Shown here in pieces: positions 1-9,013 of a stretch of DNA of 12,864 nucleotides (position 1 is the first letter of the stretch; each line of letters opens with the position of its first letter). This DNA comes from Flavobacteriales bacterium. Lineage in GTDB: Bacteria > Bacteroidota > Bacteroidia > Flavobacteriales > PHOS-HE28. Under the pieces are notes generated by a model. It saw nothing but the letters and a program-made list of their open reading frames with translations. It was not told the DNA's origin and ran no database searches. Both the position numbers and the translations under genes were made by a program. The stretch lies in the NCBI GenBank assembly GCA_008016945.1, contig SSGN01000212.1, positions 1 to 12,864 on the forward strand, in the 5' to 3' direction.

Positions 1-1971
<1,971 letters not shown>

Positions 1972-2007
1972 ACCTTCCGCCGGGCAGTTGCGTATGCAGG
2001 GCCCGAT

Positions 2008-3234
2008 ATGCTCCGTCCGCTACTCTCCCTTCTTGCGGCCTCGGTCGTTCTCAGCGCCCATGCTCAGCATGGTGGTCGTTTCACCCAGGAGAATGGCGAC
2101 TGTACCGGGGCCATCATGATCACCGACTCGGTCTTCCGCGTGGACCATGTGGTGCGCGGCTTCGGGAACAAGCTGGAGATCAAGGAGAACCCATCGGACC
2201 ACAAACAATGGTTCGAGCGGGAGCACCATACCACCTGGTATAAGTTCCGCGTACCGGTGAAGTGCAACCTCACCATGGACATCACCCCGGACAACACCGC
2301 GGACGATATCGATTTCATCATCTTCGAAGGTGCCGTGCCCGGCATCTGCGACAAGGTCGTCCAGAAGCAGGTCACCCCGGTGCGTTCCAACATTTCCCGC
2401 AACGATCCCAACGTCGGCTCGCGGTGCGGATTGAGCAAGGACGCCACGGACGACTATGTCCGCTCGGGTGTGGGCTCCAGTTACAGCCGGTCGCTGGAGG
2501 TGGAGGCCGGCCAGCTCTTCTACCTGGTGGTGGACCACCAGAACCCTCCCAAGAGCGGCTACGAGATCCGCTTCCACTACGATCCGCCACCACCACCGCC
2601 CCCCGTGGAGGAGGAGACCAAGGAGAAACAGCACCTGGTGATCAACATCAGCGATGCGAAGACCGGCAAGCCCATCAACGGCACCATCACCGTGGACGGC
2701 ATGGTGTTCGACAAGGTGGTGGAGGGCAAGGGGAAAAGCACCTACGAGTACGATATGGCCGTGTACCGCAACCTGAGGGTCGGCTGCACCAACAAGGGCT
2801 ATATGTTCACCTCCGTACGTGTGAAAGGCAGTACCGACCCGGTGGTCACCGTGAATATCGCGCTCACCCCGATCAGCCCCGGGGAAAAGGTGGTGCTGGA
2901 CGACATCCGCTTCGTGGGCAACGAGGACAAGGTGATGCGACAATCCGAGGCCTCGTTGCTCCTGTTGCTGCGCTTCCTCCAAGAGAACCCCAAGGTGCGA
3001 GTGGTGGTACAGGGCCATGTGAACGGACCCACCTTCAAGAACAAGAAGGAGTTCATCGACCTGAGCACCGCGCGGGCCAAGACCGTGTACGATTTCCTGT
3101 TGGTGAACGATGTGGAGCCCGAACGCATCTCGTTCGTGGGCTTGGGCAACAGCGAGATGATCTACCCCGAGCCCAAGAACAAGGAACAGAGCGAAGCCAA
3201 CCGCCGGGTGGAGGTGAAGGTGCTGGGCACCTGA
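2008..3234 (+). CDS. Secreted OmpA-family protein with N-terminal Cys-containing domain and C-terminal OmpA domain
   Basis: This 408-aa envelope protein probably links the outer membrane or periplasm to peptidoglycan. Residues 1-19 are a Sec signal peptide, probably cleaved at AHA|Q. There is no lipobox. Residues 30-190 form a beta-rich domain with four cysteines (32, 86, 114, 140); I would compare it to a PPC-like adhesion domain, but this is tentative. A seven-proline tract (193-199) and an acidic stretch lead into residues 208-290, which resemble a carboxypeptidase-regulatory/CNA-B beta-sandwich. Residues 295-406 are an OmpA C-terminal domain with the LSTARA motif (R356) and the NRRVEV end (398-403). 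The usual GHTD aspartate is an asparagine (GHVN, N339). The start is chosen because the signal peptide follows directly. No Shine-Dalgarno is evident. The family is clear, but the exact role and ligand are not. Confidence 0.88.
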   Translation: MLRPLLSLLAASVVLSAHAQHGGRFTQENGDCTGAIMITDSVFRVDHVVRGFGNKLEIKENPSDHKQWFEREHHTTWYKFRVPVKCNLTMDITPDNTADDIDFIIFEGAVPGICDKVVQKQVTPVRSNISRNDPNVGSRCGLSKDATDDYVRSGVGSSYSRSLEVEAGQLFYLVVDHQNPPKSGYEIRFHYDPPPPPPPVEEETKEKQHLVINISDAKTGKPINGTITVDGMVFDKVVEGKGKSTYEYDMAVYRNLRVGCTNKGYMFTSVRVKGSTDPVVTVNIALTPISPGEKVVLDDIRFVGNEDKVMRQSEASLLLLLRFLQENPKVRVVVQGHVNGPTFKNKKEFIDLSTARAKTVYDFLLVNDVEPERISFVGLGNSEMIYPEPKNKEQSEANRRVEVKVLGT

Positions 3235-3384
3235 GGGGATACCATTCCGCTATCAGGCGTAGACCAGGGACACGAAGGGATCCTTTCGCCGGGCCATACG
3301 GCGGGGACGTTGCAGCGCCGAAGGCATGCACCGCAGGGAGCGAGGCTACCGAGGGCCGGTGCTGCGGAACGATCACGACGAAGA

Positions 3385-3414
3385 AGCCCGGGAAAAGTCC
3401 GAATGGACCGGGCT
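3385..3414. other. Stem-loop with six-base internal bulge
   Basis: AGCCCGG at 3385-3391 pairs perfectly with CCGGGCT at 3408-3414. TCC (3398-3400) then pairs with GGA (3405-3407) around the tetraloop GAAT, leaving a six-base bulge (3392-3397) on the 5' side. It lies between the ompA-like gene and tolC. There is no downstream T-tract, so it is not a standard intrinsic terminator. It may be part of a structured RNA or a repeat. Confidence 0.4.
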
Positions 3415-3501
3415 ACTCCTCAGTGCGCAGTGGTATCAGCACCTTTCGACCCGCAGTACCACCGTTCGTCATTCCCATGCGGCCAGCTTCCGAGGCTCCG
3501 G

Positions 3502-3509
3502 TACTTTTG
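3502..3509 (+). promoter_or_regulatory. Candidate Bacteroidota -7 box for tolC
   Basis: TACTTTTG matches the Bacteroidota consensus TAnnTTTG exactly. It ends 29 nt before the tolC ATG, implying a short 5' leader of roughly 25 nt. I found no clear TTTG -33 element at the expected spacing. The box lies inside an inverted repeat, GGTAC (3500-3504) and GTACC (3511-3515), which could be an operator or coincidental. Eight-base matches occur by chance, so the call rests mainly on its position. Confidence 0.42.
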
Positions 3510-3538
3510 GGTACCCCCGTATCGCCCGGGGACAGCCC

Positions 3539-4957
3539 ATGCGTATCGCCTCCGCCCTTTTCGCGCTGTTCACTACCACCGCCATCCTGGCCCAGACCAC
3601 GTGGACCCTGGAGCAATGCCTGGCCCGTGCCGATGAACGCAACCTGGCCGTGCTGAACGCCGCCCTGGATGCCGAACTGGCCGGGGAGAACAAGGCCCGT
3701 ACCTACTGGGACCTGTTGCCCGACCTGAACGGTGCCGCCACCCACGGCTACAACTACGGCCGGGTGATCGACCGTTTCACCAACACCTTCGCCACGGACC
3801 GCGTACGGACCAACAACTTCTACCTCAGCAGCCAGGTGGACCTCTTCCGCGGCCTTGCCAAACAACATGGCATCAAACAGGCGCGATTCGATGCGGAGGC
3901 GGCCATGAAAGCGGTGGAAGCCGCCCGGAACGATGTGCGGGTGGCCGTGGTGCAGGCCTTCCTGAACGTGCTGGGCCTGCGCGAGCGGATCACCGCGGCG
4001 GAAGCACAAGCGGCCAACACCCGCGAGCAGATCGAACGCGCGCGCGCACTGGTCGAAGCCGGACGCATGGCCCGCGCCGAACAGCTCACCTTGGAAGCGC
4101 AGCTGGCGCAGGAGGAGTTCAATATCACCGATGTGCGCAACCAGCACGACCAACAGCTCCTTACCCTGGGCCGCACCATGCAATTGGAGGCGGATGAACA
4201 GCGGACCTTCGATATCGCTGCACCGGCGATCAGTGACCTGAACGTGCTGGCTCCAACGGCCTCGGAACAACAAGTACTGGACCAGGTGCTTCGCACCCAC
4301 CCCGCCTATGCCCAAGCCGGGTTACAGGTACAAAGCGCCGAGCGGTCGGTGGCCATCGCACAGGCCGGCCGCATGCCTTCGCTCTCCCTCAGCGGCTCGC
4401 TGGGCACCGGCTACAGCGGTCGCGATGTGCGCACCGTGGGCGGTCCGGTGATCGGCGACCCCGTGGCCATCGGGTCCACGGCCGGCGGTGAAGTGGTGTA
4501 CGCCCCGAACGTGTCGTACCGAACGGAACTCACCCCGTTCAACGCCCAGCTGGATCAGAACCTGAACGAGTCCATCGGCTTCACGTTGAGCATCCCGATC
4601 TTCAACAACATGCGCAACCGCTACGCCGTGCAACAGGCCCGGGTACAGCACGAGAAGGCGCGCAACGGGCTCATCAGCCTGCGCAACGACCTTCAGCGCA
4701 ACGTGCTCGACGCCCTGGTGCAGCAGCGTTCCGCACATCGGCAGTTCGTGGCGGCCACCAAGGCCGTGGAGAGCGGCACCGTGGCCTTGCAGTACGCACA
4801 AGAGCGATACGACCAAGGAACGATCACCGTGATCGAACTGAACACGGCCAAGACCACGTTGAGCAATTCCACGGCCAACCTGATCAATGCGAAGTATCAA
4901 TACTTGATGGCCAGCAAATACCTGGATATCCTGCAGGGCCTCCCGGTGGTCCTTTGA
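3539..4957 (+). CDS. TolC-family outer-membrane efflux protein
   Basis: This is a 472-aa outer-membrane channel of the TolC/OEP family, expected to trimerise and serve as the exit duct of an RND-, ABC- or MFS-type export complex. The start at 3539 gives a signal peptide (residues 1-19, cleaved about LAQ|T) followed directly by the family's opening pattern TLEQCLARADERNLAV. Two OEP repeats are visible, about residues 22-220 and 245-465, each with long Ala/Gln/Glu/Arg-rich helices. Between helices lie glycine- and aromatic-rich beta segments (about 65-105 and 280-355). The ending, YDQGTITVIELNTAKTTL through YQYLMASKYLDIL, is typical of the family. No adaptor protein or inner-membrane pump is encoded in the window, so its partners and substrate are unknown. 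tsaB follows within about 10-27 bp and is probably co-transcribed. Confidence 0.93.
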   Translation: MRIASALFALFTTTAILAQTTWTLEQCLARADERNLAVLNAALDAELAGENKARTYWDLLPDLNGAATHGYNYGRVIDRFTNTFATDRVRTNNFYLSSQVDLFRGLAKQHGIKQARFDAEAAMKAVEAARNDVRVAVVQAFLNVLGLRERITAAEAQAANTREQIERARALVEAGRMARAEQLTLEAQLAQEEFNITDVRNQHDQQLLTLGRTMQLEADEQRTFDIAAPAISDLNVLAPTASEQQVLDQVLRTHPAYAQAGLQVQSAERSVAIAQAGRMPSLSLSGSLGTGYSGRDVRTVGGPVIGDPVAIGSTAGGEVVYAPNVSYRTELTPFNAQLDQNLNESIGFTLSIPIFNNMRNRYAVQQARVQHEKARNGLISLRNDLQRNVLDALVQQRSAHRQFVAATKAVESGTVALQYAQERYDQGTITVIELNTAKTTLSNSTANLINAKYQYLMASKYLDILQGLPVVL

Positions 4958-4984
4958 TCCGCGCCGGTGCCCGATCTTCGCACC

Positions 4985-5674
4985 GTGCCGACCATCCTCT
5001 GCCTTGAGACCGCCACCAAGCTCTGTTCCGTTGCGTTGACACGCGATGGCCAGGTGCTCTCCTTCCGCGACGAGGAGAGTGACAAGCACGTGCACGCCGA
5101 GAAGGTGAACGTGTTCATCGACGCGGTGATGCAAGAAGCCGGGATCTCCTTGACCGAACTGGACGCCGTGGCCGTGGGTACGGGCCCGGGATCATACACC
5201 GGACTCCGGATCGGACTTAGCACGGCAAAAGGGTTGTGTTATGCACTGGGCATCCCCATCATCGGCATCAGCACCTTGCACACCCTGTACGAATCGGCTC
5301 GGCTGCGCTACCCGGACCCTGTCGGCGAACGTTGGCCCATGATCGATGCGCGCCGGATGGAGGTGTTCACCCAAGGGTTCGCAGCCGATGGGCGGCCGCT
5401 GGCGGCCGAGGCGCCCTTGATCCTCGGTGAGGCCTGGGCCGTGGCGCATGTGCCAGCCACCGTGTTCGGCGACGGTGCGGACAAGGCTTCCATGCTGTGG
5501 AACAACACCAGGGGAATGGAACACCTGCCGGGCGTTCGTCCCTATGCTGCGGCGATGCGGCATGTGGCCGAGGCCCGCTTCGCGGCCAAGGCGTTCGATG
5601 ATGTGGCCTACCTCGTGCCTACGTACGGCAAGGGCGCGAACGTGACGCAACCGCGTAAGCGGACCAATGGCTGA
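4985..5674 (+). CDS. tsaB: tRNA t6A biosynthesis protein TsaB (TsaD-dimerising subunit)
   Basis: TsaB partners TsaD, with TsaE, to form the complex that transfers threonylcarbamoyl to A37 of ANN-decoding tRNAs in the cytoplasm. With the start at GTG 4985 the protein has 229 residues and begins MPTILCLETATKLCSVAL, matching the normal ASKHA-fold beginning in which the first strand starts almost at residue 1. An in-frame GTG at 4967 would add six residues and cannot be excluded. The family hallmark GPGSYTGLRIG lies at about 67-77, followed by STAKGLCYALGIPIIGISTL. A second recognisable block is MIDARRMEVFTQ (119-130). The length is normal. The gap to tolC is 27 bp (9 bp with the earlier start), so the two probably share a transcript despite unrelated roles. 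It is the last gene of the + strand block. Confidence 0.93.
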   Translation: MPTILCLETATKLCSVALTRDGQVLSFRDEESDKHVHAEKVNVFIDAVMQEAGISLTELDAVAVGTGPGSYTGLRIGLSTAKGLCYALGIPIIGISTLHTLYESARLRYPDPVGERWPMIDARRMEVFTQGFAADGRPLAAEAPLILGEAWAVAHVPATVFGDGADKASMLWNNTRGMEHLPGVRPYAAAMRHVAEARFAAKAFDDVAYLVPTYGKGANVTQPRKRTNG

Positions 5675-5675
5675 A

Positions 5676-5703
5676 CGGTAGGCCGCTCGGATCCGGCGAA
5701 CCG
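5676..5703. terminator. Hairpin filling the convergent gap between tsaB and the tricorn-like gene
   Basis: CGGT (5676-5679) pairs with ACCG (5700-5703). After an AG/GA internal loop, GCCG (5682-5685) pairs with CGGC (5694-5697) around an eight-base loop. The structure occupies essentially the whole 30-bp gap between two convergent genes, where a bidirectional terminator is expected. It lacks T-runs on either side, so it would be a weak or non-canonical terminator. Confidence 0.35.
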
Positions 5704-5704
5704 C

Positions 5705-8700
5705 TCATCGCGCCAGCAGCACCTTCACCGCCTCCTCCAACTGCTGATCCCGGCCAGTGCTCACGGCTCCAGGGTCGAGCGGCTGCTTCACATCGGGATC
5801 CAACTGTTGGTTCTCCAGGTAGTTGCCGTTGTTGTCGATCATGCCCACCTGCGGTATACCGAACCACATGCCGTTCTGTAGGCCCTCCCACCATACGGCG
5901 GTGCCGGTACCCGCCACAGGCATGCCCACCAACTTCCCGATCCCCAAGGCACGGTAGGTGACGGGGAACATGTGCGCATCGCTGTAGTTGCCCTCGCTCA
6001 TCACCACCACACTGGGCTTGCTCCACTTGAACTGCGGCTCGCTGCCCAGTTTCTGCCCGCGCGGTTCCATTCGCATGTACACCTTGCCATTGAGGAAGGT
6101 GGCCAGATCGTCGTGCAGCCAACCGCCCCCGTTGAATCGCGTGTCCACCACCAGGCCCTTCCTGCCGGTATAGCGCCCCAAGGCTTCGTCGTACACCACC
6201 CGGAAGCTCTCGTCGTTCATGCCGCGCACGTGCACATAGCCCAGCTGGCCACCGCTGAGGCTGTCCACCAGATGACGGCACCGTTCCACCCAGCGTTCGT
6301 ACAACAACTGGTTCTCCTCCCAGAGGCTGATGGACTTCACGGTCTCCACCCAGCGGGTGTTCGTCCTGGGATCGTACAGGTCCAGCAGCATCGGCTTGTC
6401 TGCCTTACGATTGAAGAAGACCGCCGGGTCCACATCGGCCGTCACCGTATCGCCATCGATCCGCTCGATCACGGTCCCGGACTTGATCTTGGAGCCGCTC
6501 TTCGCCACGGGGCTCTTCTTCAGCACCTCGGCGATACGCAGCCCGGGGCCTGCATGGTCCGGAGCATACAGCACACCGAGGGCCGCCGTGGCATCGGCGT
6601 TGGCCACCGGATCACCCCGATAGCCCGAGCCGGTGTGGCTGGCATTGAGCTCGCCCAGCAGTTCGCTGCACAGCTCGGCCATGTCGTGGTTGTTGTTGAT
6701 GAAGGGCAGGTAACGCTGGTACTCGGCCTTGTACTTGTCCCAATCCACACCCTGGAGGTCAACGCGGTAGAACTTCTTCTTCACCTGTCGCCAGATGTGC
6801 TCGAAGAGGTAGGCCCGTTCGGCCGTTTCGTTCAGCCGCATCTCTCCGTTGAGGCCCACGCTCTTGTTCTCGTTCTTCTCCGTGTCGTAGTGGCTGATGC
6901 CCCCGTTCACCATGTAGAACAGGCGTTTGCCCTCCTTGTCCAACAGCAGGCCACCGGCCCAACCATCGCCCATCTTGTTCAGGATCTTCGCTTCGTGCGT
7001 TCGGATCTCGTACTGCCAGAGGTCGGTGCCCTTCTCGAACGCCGCGAGGTACCAAAGCTTCTCGCCATCGGGGCTCAGCACCGCGCCGTTCAGGTCGCTG
7101 GAGTTGGGCGTGAGGCGTACGCGCCGTTCCGTGATGCCTTCGAGGTCGAACACGAGCGGCTCCATGGGTTTGTCCTTGGCCACATCGCTCTTTCCCTTCT
7201 TCGCGTCCTTCTTGTCCGTGTCCGCCTTCTCATCCGCATCGTCCTTCTTCTCCTCCTCGTCCTTCGCCAAGGCGGCTTCCTCCTTGGTCCGCTTGAAGCG
7301 GTCGTAGGCTTCCTGGGTGAGGAAGATGGCATAGGCATCGCTCTGATTGCCCCAACTGGCATGGCTCTTCATGCCGTTGCGGGCGCTCAGGTACACGATG
7401 GCCGTACCATCCATGGCCCAGCGCGGCATGTAGCCACCGTAACCGCTACGGATGAGGTTGATGACGGGTTCGGTGCCCGTGGCCTTCACCAGGCCCACCT
7501 GGCTTATCCATTGGTCCTCGTTCAGGAAGTTCACCACGAACCACTTGCTGTCGGGGCTCCATTCGTACCACTGATCACCATCGGCGTAGCTGTAGTTCTT
7601 GTCGCCGGGCACCACGGTCCGCGTCTTCTTGGTCGCCAGGTCGATCACCTTCAGCGTGGTCCGTTCTTCCAGGTACGCCACCGACTTCCCGTCCGGGGAG
7701 TAGGCGCACTGGAACTCCTCCGCAGAGGTGGCCAACAAGGGTTCTTCCTTGAGCACCGTGGCATTGAAGAAGTACTTCTCCTCCTTGCGGGTGAGGCTGG
7801 TGGTGTACAGGTCCCAACTGCCGTTGCGTTCGCTGGCATAGAGGATCGAGCGCCCATCGGGACTGAAACTCACGTTACGCTCCTGTTCGGGGGTGTTGGT
7901 GATGCGGCGCGTGGTGCCCTCGGCGATGGAGGACACGAACACTTCGCCCCGATGCACGAAGACCACCTCCTTGCCCAGTGGGCTCACCTCAAACTCGTCG
8001 GCCTGGTTCACGCTGATGATCCGCTCGGGGTTGTACCGGCCATCGGCATTGATGCGTACGGCCACCTTCCGCGGGGTGCCACCATCGACCATGGTGTAGA
8101 GTTCTCCACGGTAGCTGAAGCAGAGCACGCCGTTGTCACTGATGCTCAGGTAACGCACCGGATGATCGGCAAGGTGGCTCACCGGTGTGTTCGCCCCTCC
8201 TGTGGCGGGCATCTTGTGGATGTTGAAGGAACCGCTCTCTTCGCTCAGGTAGTACACGGTGGACCCATCCTTGCTCCACACCGGATCGCGATCCTCGCCG
8301 GCGAAGGTGGTGAGCTGCTTGTACTCCCCGGTGGCCGGCTTGAAGGTCCAGATGTCGCGGGTAACGCTGCTGGTGTGGTGCTTACGCCAGGAATCCTCGT
8401 AGCCTTTGCGGTCGTGGTAGGCGATGGTGGTTCCCGTAGGGTCGTAGCGTGCCGCCTGCATGGCGATGGTGCTCACCTGGCTGGGACGGCCACCGCCAGT
8501 GGGAACGGCGTACAACTCGCCGAACCCGCCCACCGGGAACTGTTGGTGCCGGGGGTGATCCTGCCGTGTGCCGTAGAAGAGCACCTGCCGATCGTCCATG
8601 CTGAAGGTCGATGGCACCTCCGGGTTGCTATGGAAGGTGAGACGCTTGGCCGCGCCACCCATGCTGCCCATGACGAACACATCCGAGTTCCCATAACGCG

Positions 8701-8956
8701 TGCTGGCGAAGGCGATGCTTCGTCCATCACGGCTCCACACCGGCGCGTGGTCGTACGCCTCATTGGTGGTGAGCGGCACGGCTTCGCCGCCGTCCGCAGG
8801 CACCCGCCAGATATCGCCCTGGTAACAGAACGCGATGGTACGTCCGTCCGGACTGATGGCCGACCCTCTCAACCAGAGGGGATCCTGGGCATGGACCACA
8901 CCGGTGCAACTGGCGAGGAGCGTGAGGGCGATGTGGGTGGGCTTGAGCTTGTTCAT
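5705..8956 (-). CDS. Tricorn-like S41 serine protease with beta-propeller and PDZ domains, periplasmic or secreted
   Basis: This 1083-aa protein is a bacterial tricorn-type peptidase. Residues 1-23 are a Sec signal peptide (MNKLKPTHIAL..., cleaved about VHA|Q), placing it in the periplasm or outside, unlike the cytosolic archaeal tricorn. Residues 30-540 carry many TolB/PD40-like propeller blades with SPDG-type turns (about 35, 75, 228, 365, 420, 467). A Lys/Asp/Glu-rich stretch (about 557-597) precedes further blades near 628 and 673. A helical region (about 715-775) follows, then a PDZ domain (about 790-865) and the S41 core. The tricorn-type catalytic residues appear intact by motif: H774 in NASHTG, S992-D993 in NYSDAHMFP, and E1048 in YLENQQLDPDV. 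VDTRFNGGG (937-945) is the usual S41 core motif. Related proteins degrade oligopeptides; the substrate is unknown. The next gene upstream is 57 bp away on the same strand, but a -7-like box suggests its own promoter. Confidence 0.94.
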   Translation of the reverse strand: MNKLKPTHIALTLLASCTGVVHAQDPLWLRGSAISPDGRTIAFCYQGDIWRVPADGGEAVPLTTNEAYDHAPVWSRDGRSIAFASTRYGNSDVFVMGSMGGAAKRLTFHSNPEVPSTFSMDDRQVLFYGTRQDHPRHQQFPVGGFGELYAVPTGGGRPSQVSTIAMQAARYDPTGTTIAYHDRKGYEDSWRKHHTSSVTRDIWTFKPATGEYKQLTTFAGEDRDPVWSKDGSTVYYLSEESGSFNIHKMPATGGANTPVSHLADHPVRYLSISDNGVLCFSYRGELYTMVDGGTPRKVAVRINADGRYNPERIISVNQADEFEVSPLGKEVVFVHRGEVFVSSIAEGTTRRITNTPEQERNVSFSPDGRSILYASERNGSWDLYTTSLTRKEEKYFFNATVLKEEPLLATSAEEFQCAYSPDGKSVAYLEERTTLKVIDLATKKTRTVVPGDKNYSYADGDQWYEWSPDSKWFVVNFLNEDQWISQVGLVKATGTEPVINLIRSGYGGYMPRWAMDGTAIVYLSARNGMKSHASWGNQSDAYAIFLTQEAYDRFKRTKEEAALAKDEEEKKDDADEKADTDKKDAKKGKSDVAKDKPMEPLVFDLEGITERRVRLTPNSSDLNGAVLSPDGEKLWYLAAFEKGTDLWQYEIRTHEAKILNKMGDGWAGGLLLDKEGKRLFYMVNGGISHYDTEKNENKSVGLNGEMRLNETAERAYLFEHIWRQVKKKFYRVDLQGVDWDKYKAEYQRYLPFINNNHDMAELCSELLGELNASHTGSGYRGDPVANADATAALGVLYAPDHAGPGLRIAEVLKKSPVAKSGSKIKSGTVIERIDGDTVTADVDPAVFFNRKADKPMLLDLYDPRTNTRWVETVKSISLWEENQLLYERWVERCRHLVDSLSGGQLGYVHVRGMNDESFRVVYDEALGRYTGRKGLVVDTRFNGGGWLHDDLATFLNGKVYMRMEPRGQKLGSEPQFKWSKPSVVVMSEGNYSDAHMFPVTYRALGIGKLVGMPVAGTGTAVWWEGLQNGMWFGIPQVGMIDNNGNYLENQQLDPDVKQPLDPGAVSTGRDQQLEEAVKVLLAR

Positions 8957-8963
8957 GGATGTA

Positions 8964-8971
8964 CAAAACTA
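8964..8971 (-). promoter_or_regulatory. Candidate -7 box close to the tricorn-like gene start
   Basis: On the - strand the sequence is TAGTTTTG, an exact TAnnTTTG match, in the 57-bp gap upstream of the tricorn-like gene. Only 7 nt separate it from the ATG, so the transcript would be leaderless or nearly so. No clear TTTG -33 element is visible. The downstream start is firm because the signal peptide begins there. Confidence 0.45.
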
Positions 8972-9013
8972 TCCGTCACAGGGGCGCGTTCGGCATGGGA
9001 TGAACCGTTGCCC

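Larger units (their letters stand above)
3235..3538. other. 304-bp non-coding stretch upstream of tolC with several inverted repeats
   Basis: I see no credible gene here. The tolC frame is open back to 3326, but that extension looks like non-coding translation and the signal peptide starts at 3539. Several stems are visible: CGCCG/CGGCG (3287-3291 with 3299-3303); GCACCG/CGGTGC (3328-3333 with 3357-3362), which overlaps and would exclude CCGCAG/CTGCGG (3331-3336 with 3362-3367); and AGCCCGG/CCGGGCT (3385-3391 with 3408-3414), extended inward by TCC/GGA around a GAAT loop. None is followed by a T-run. The stretch could be a structured leader, a small RNA or an interspersed repeat. No known RNA family is recognised. 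Confidence 0.45.

Noticed and set aside
2581..2608. CCA/CCG-rich tract as a possible microsatellite or repeat element
   Set aside because: It encodes the seven-proline linker (residues 193-199) of the OmpA-family protein with mixed codons, so it is an ordinary coding linker rather than a repeat array.
2020..3018. A 332-codon open frame on the - strand, antisense to the ompA-like gene
   Set aside because: This is a shadow frame. The + strand has a signal peptide and OmpA motifs.
3326..3538. 71-codon upstream extension of the tolC frame
   Set aside because: The extension would bury the signal peptide that begins at 3539, and its composition (Arg/Ser/His mixture) does not resemble a coding region.
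2262..3656. A 464-codon + strand frame spanning the ompA-like gene, the gap and the start of tolC
   Set aside because: It is out of frame with two recognised genes, is Gly/Arg/His-rich, and crosses a non-coding region. It is an overlapping shadow.
7170..7290. Lys/Asp/Glu-rich segment of the tricorn-like protein as a possible frameshift or insertion
   Set aside because: The reading frame is intact through it and propeller blades continue after it. Charged linkers at this point are, as I recall, common in Bacteroidota relatives.
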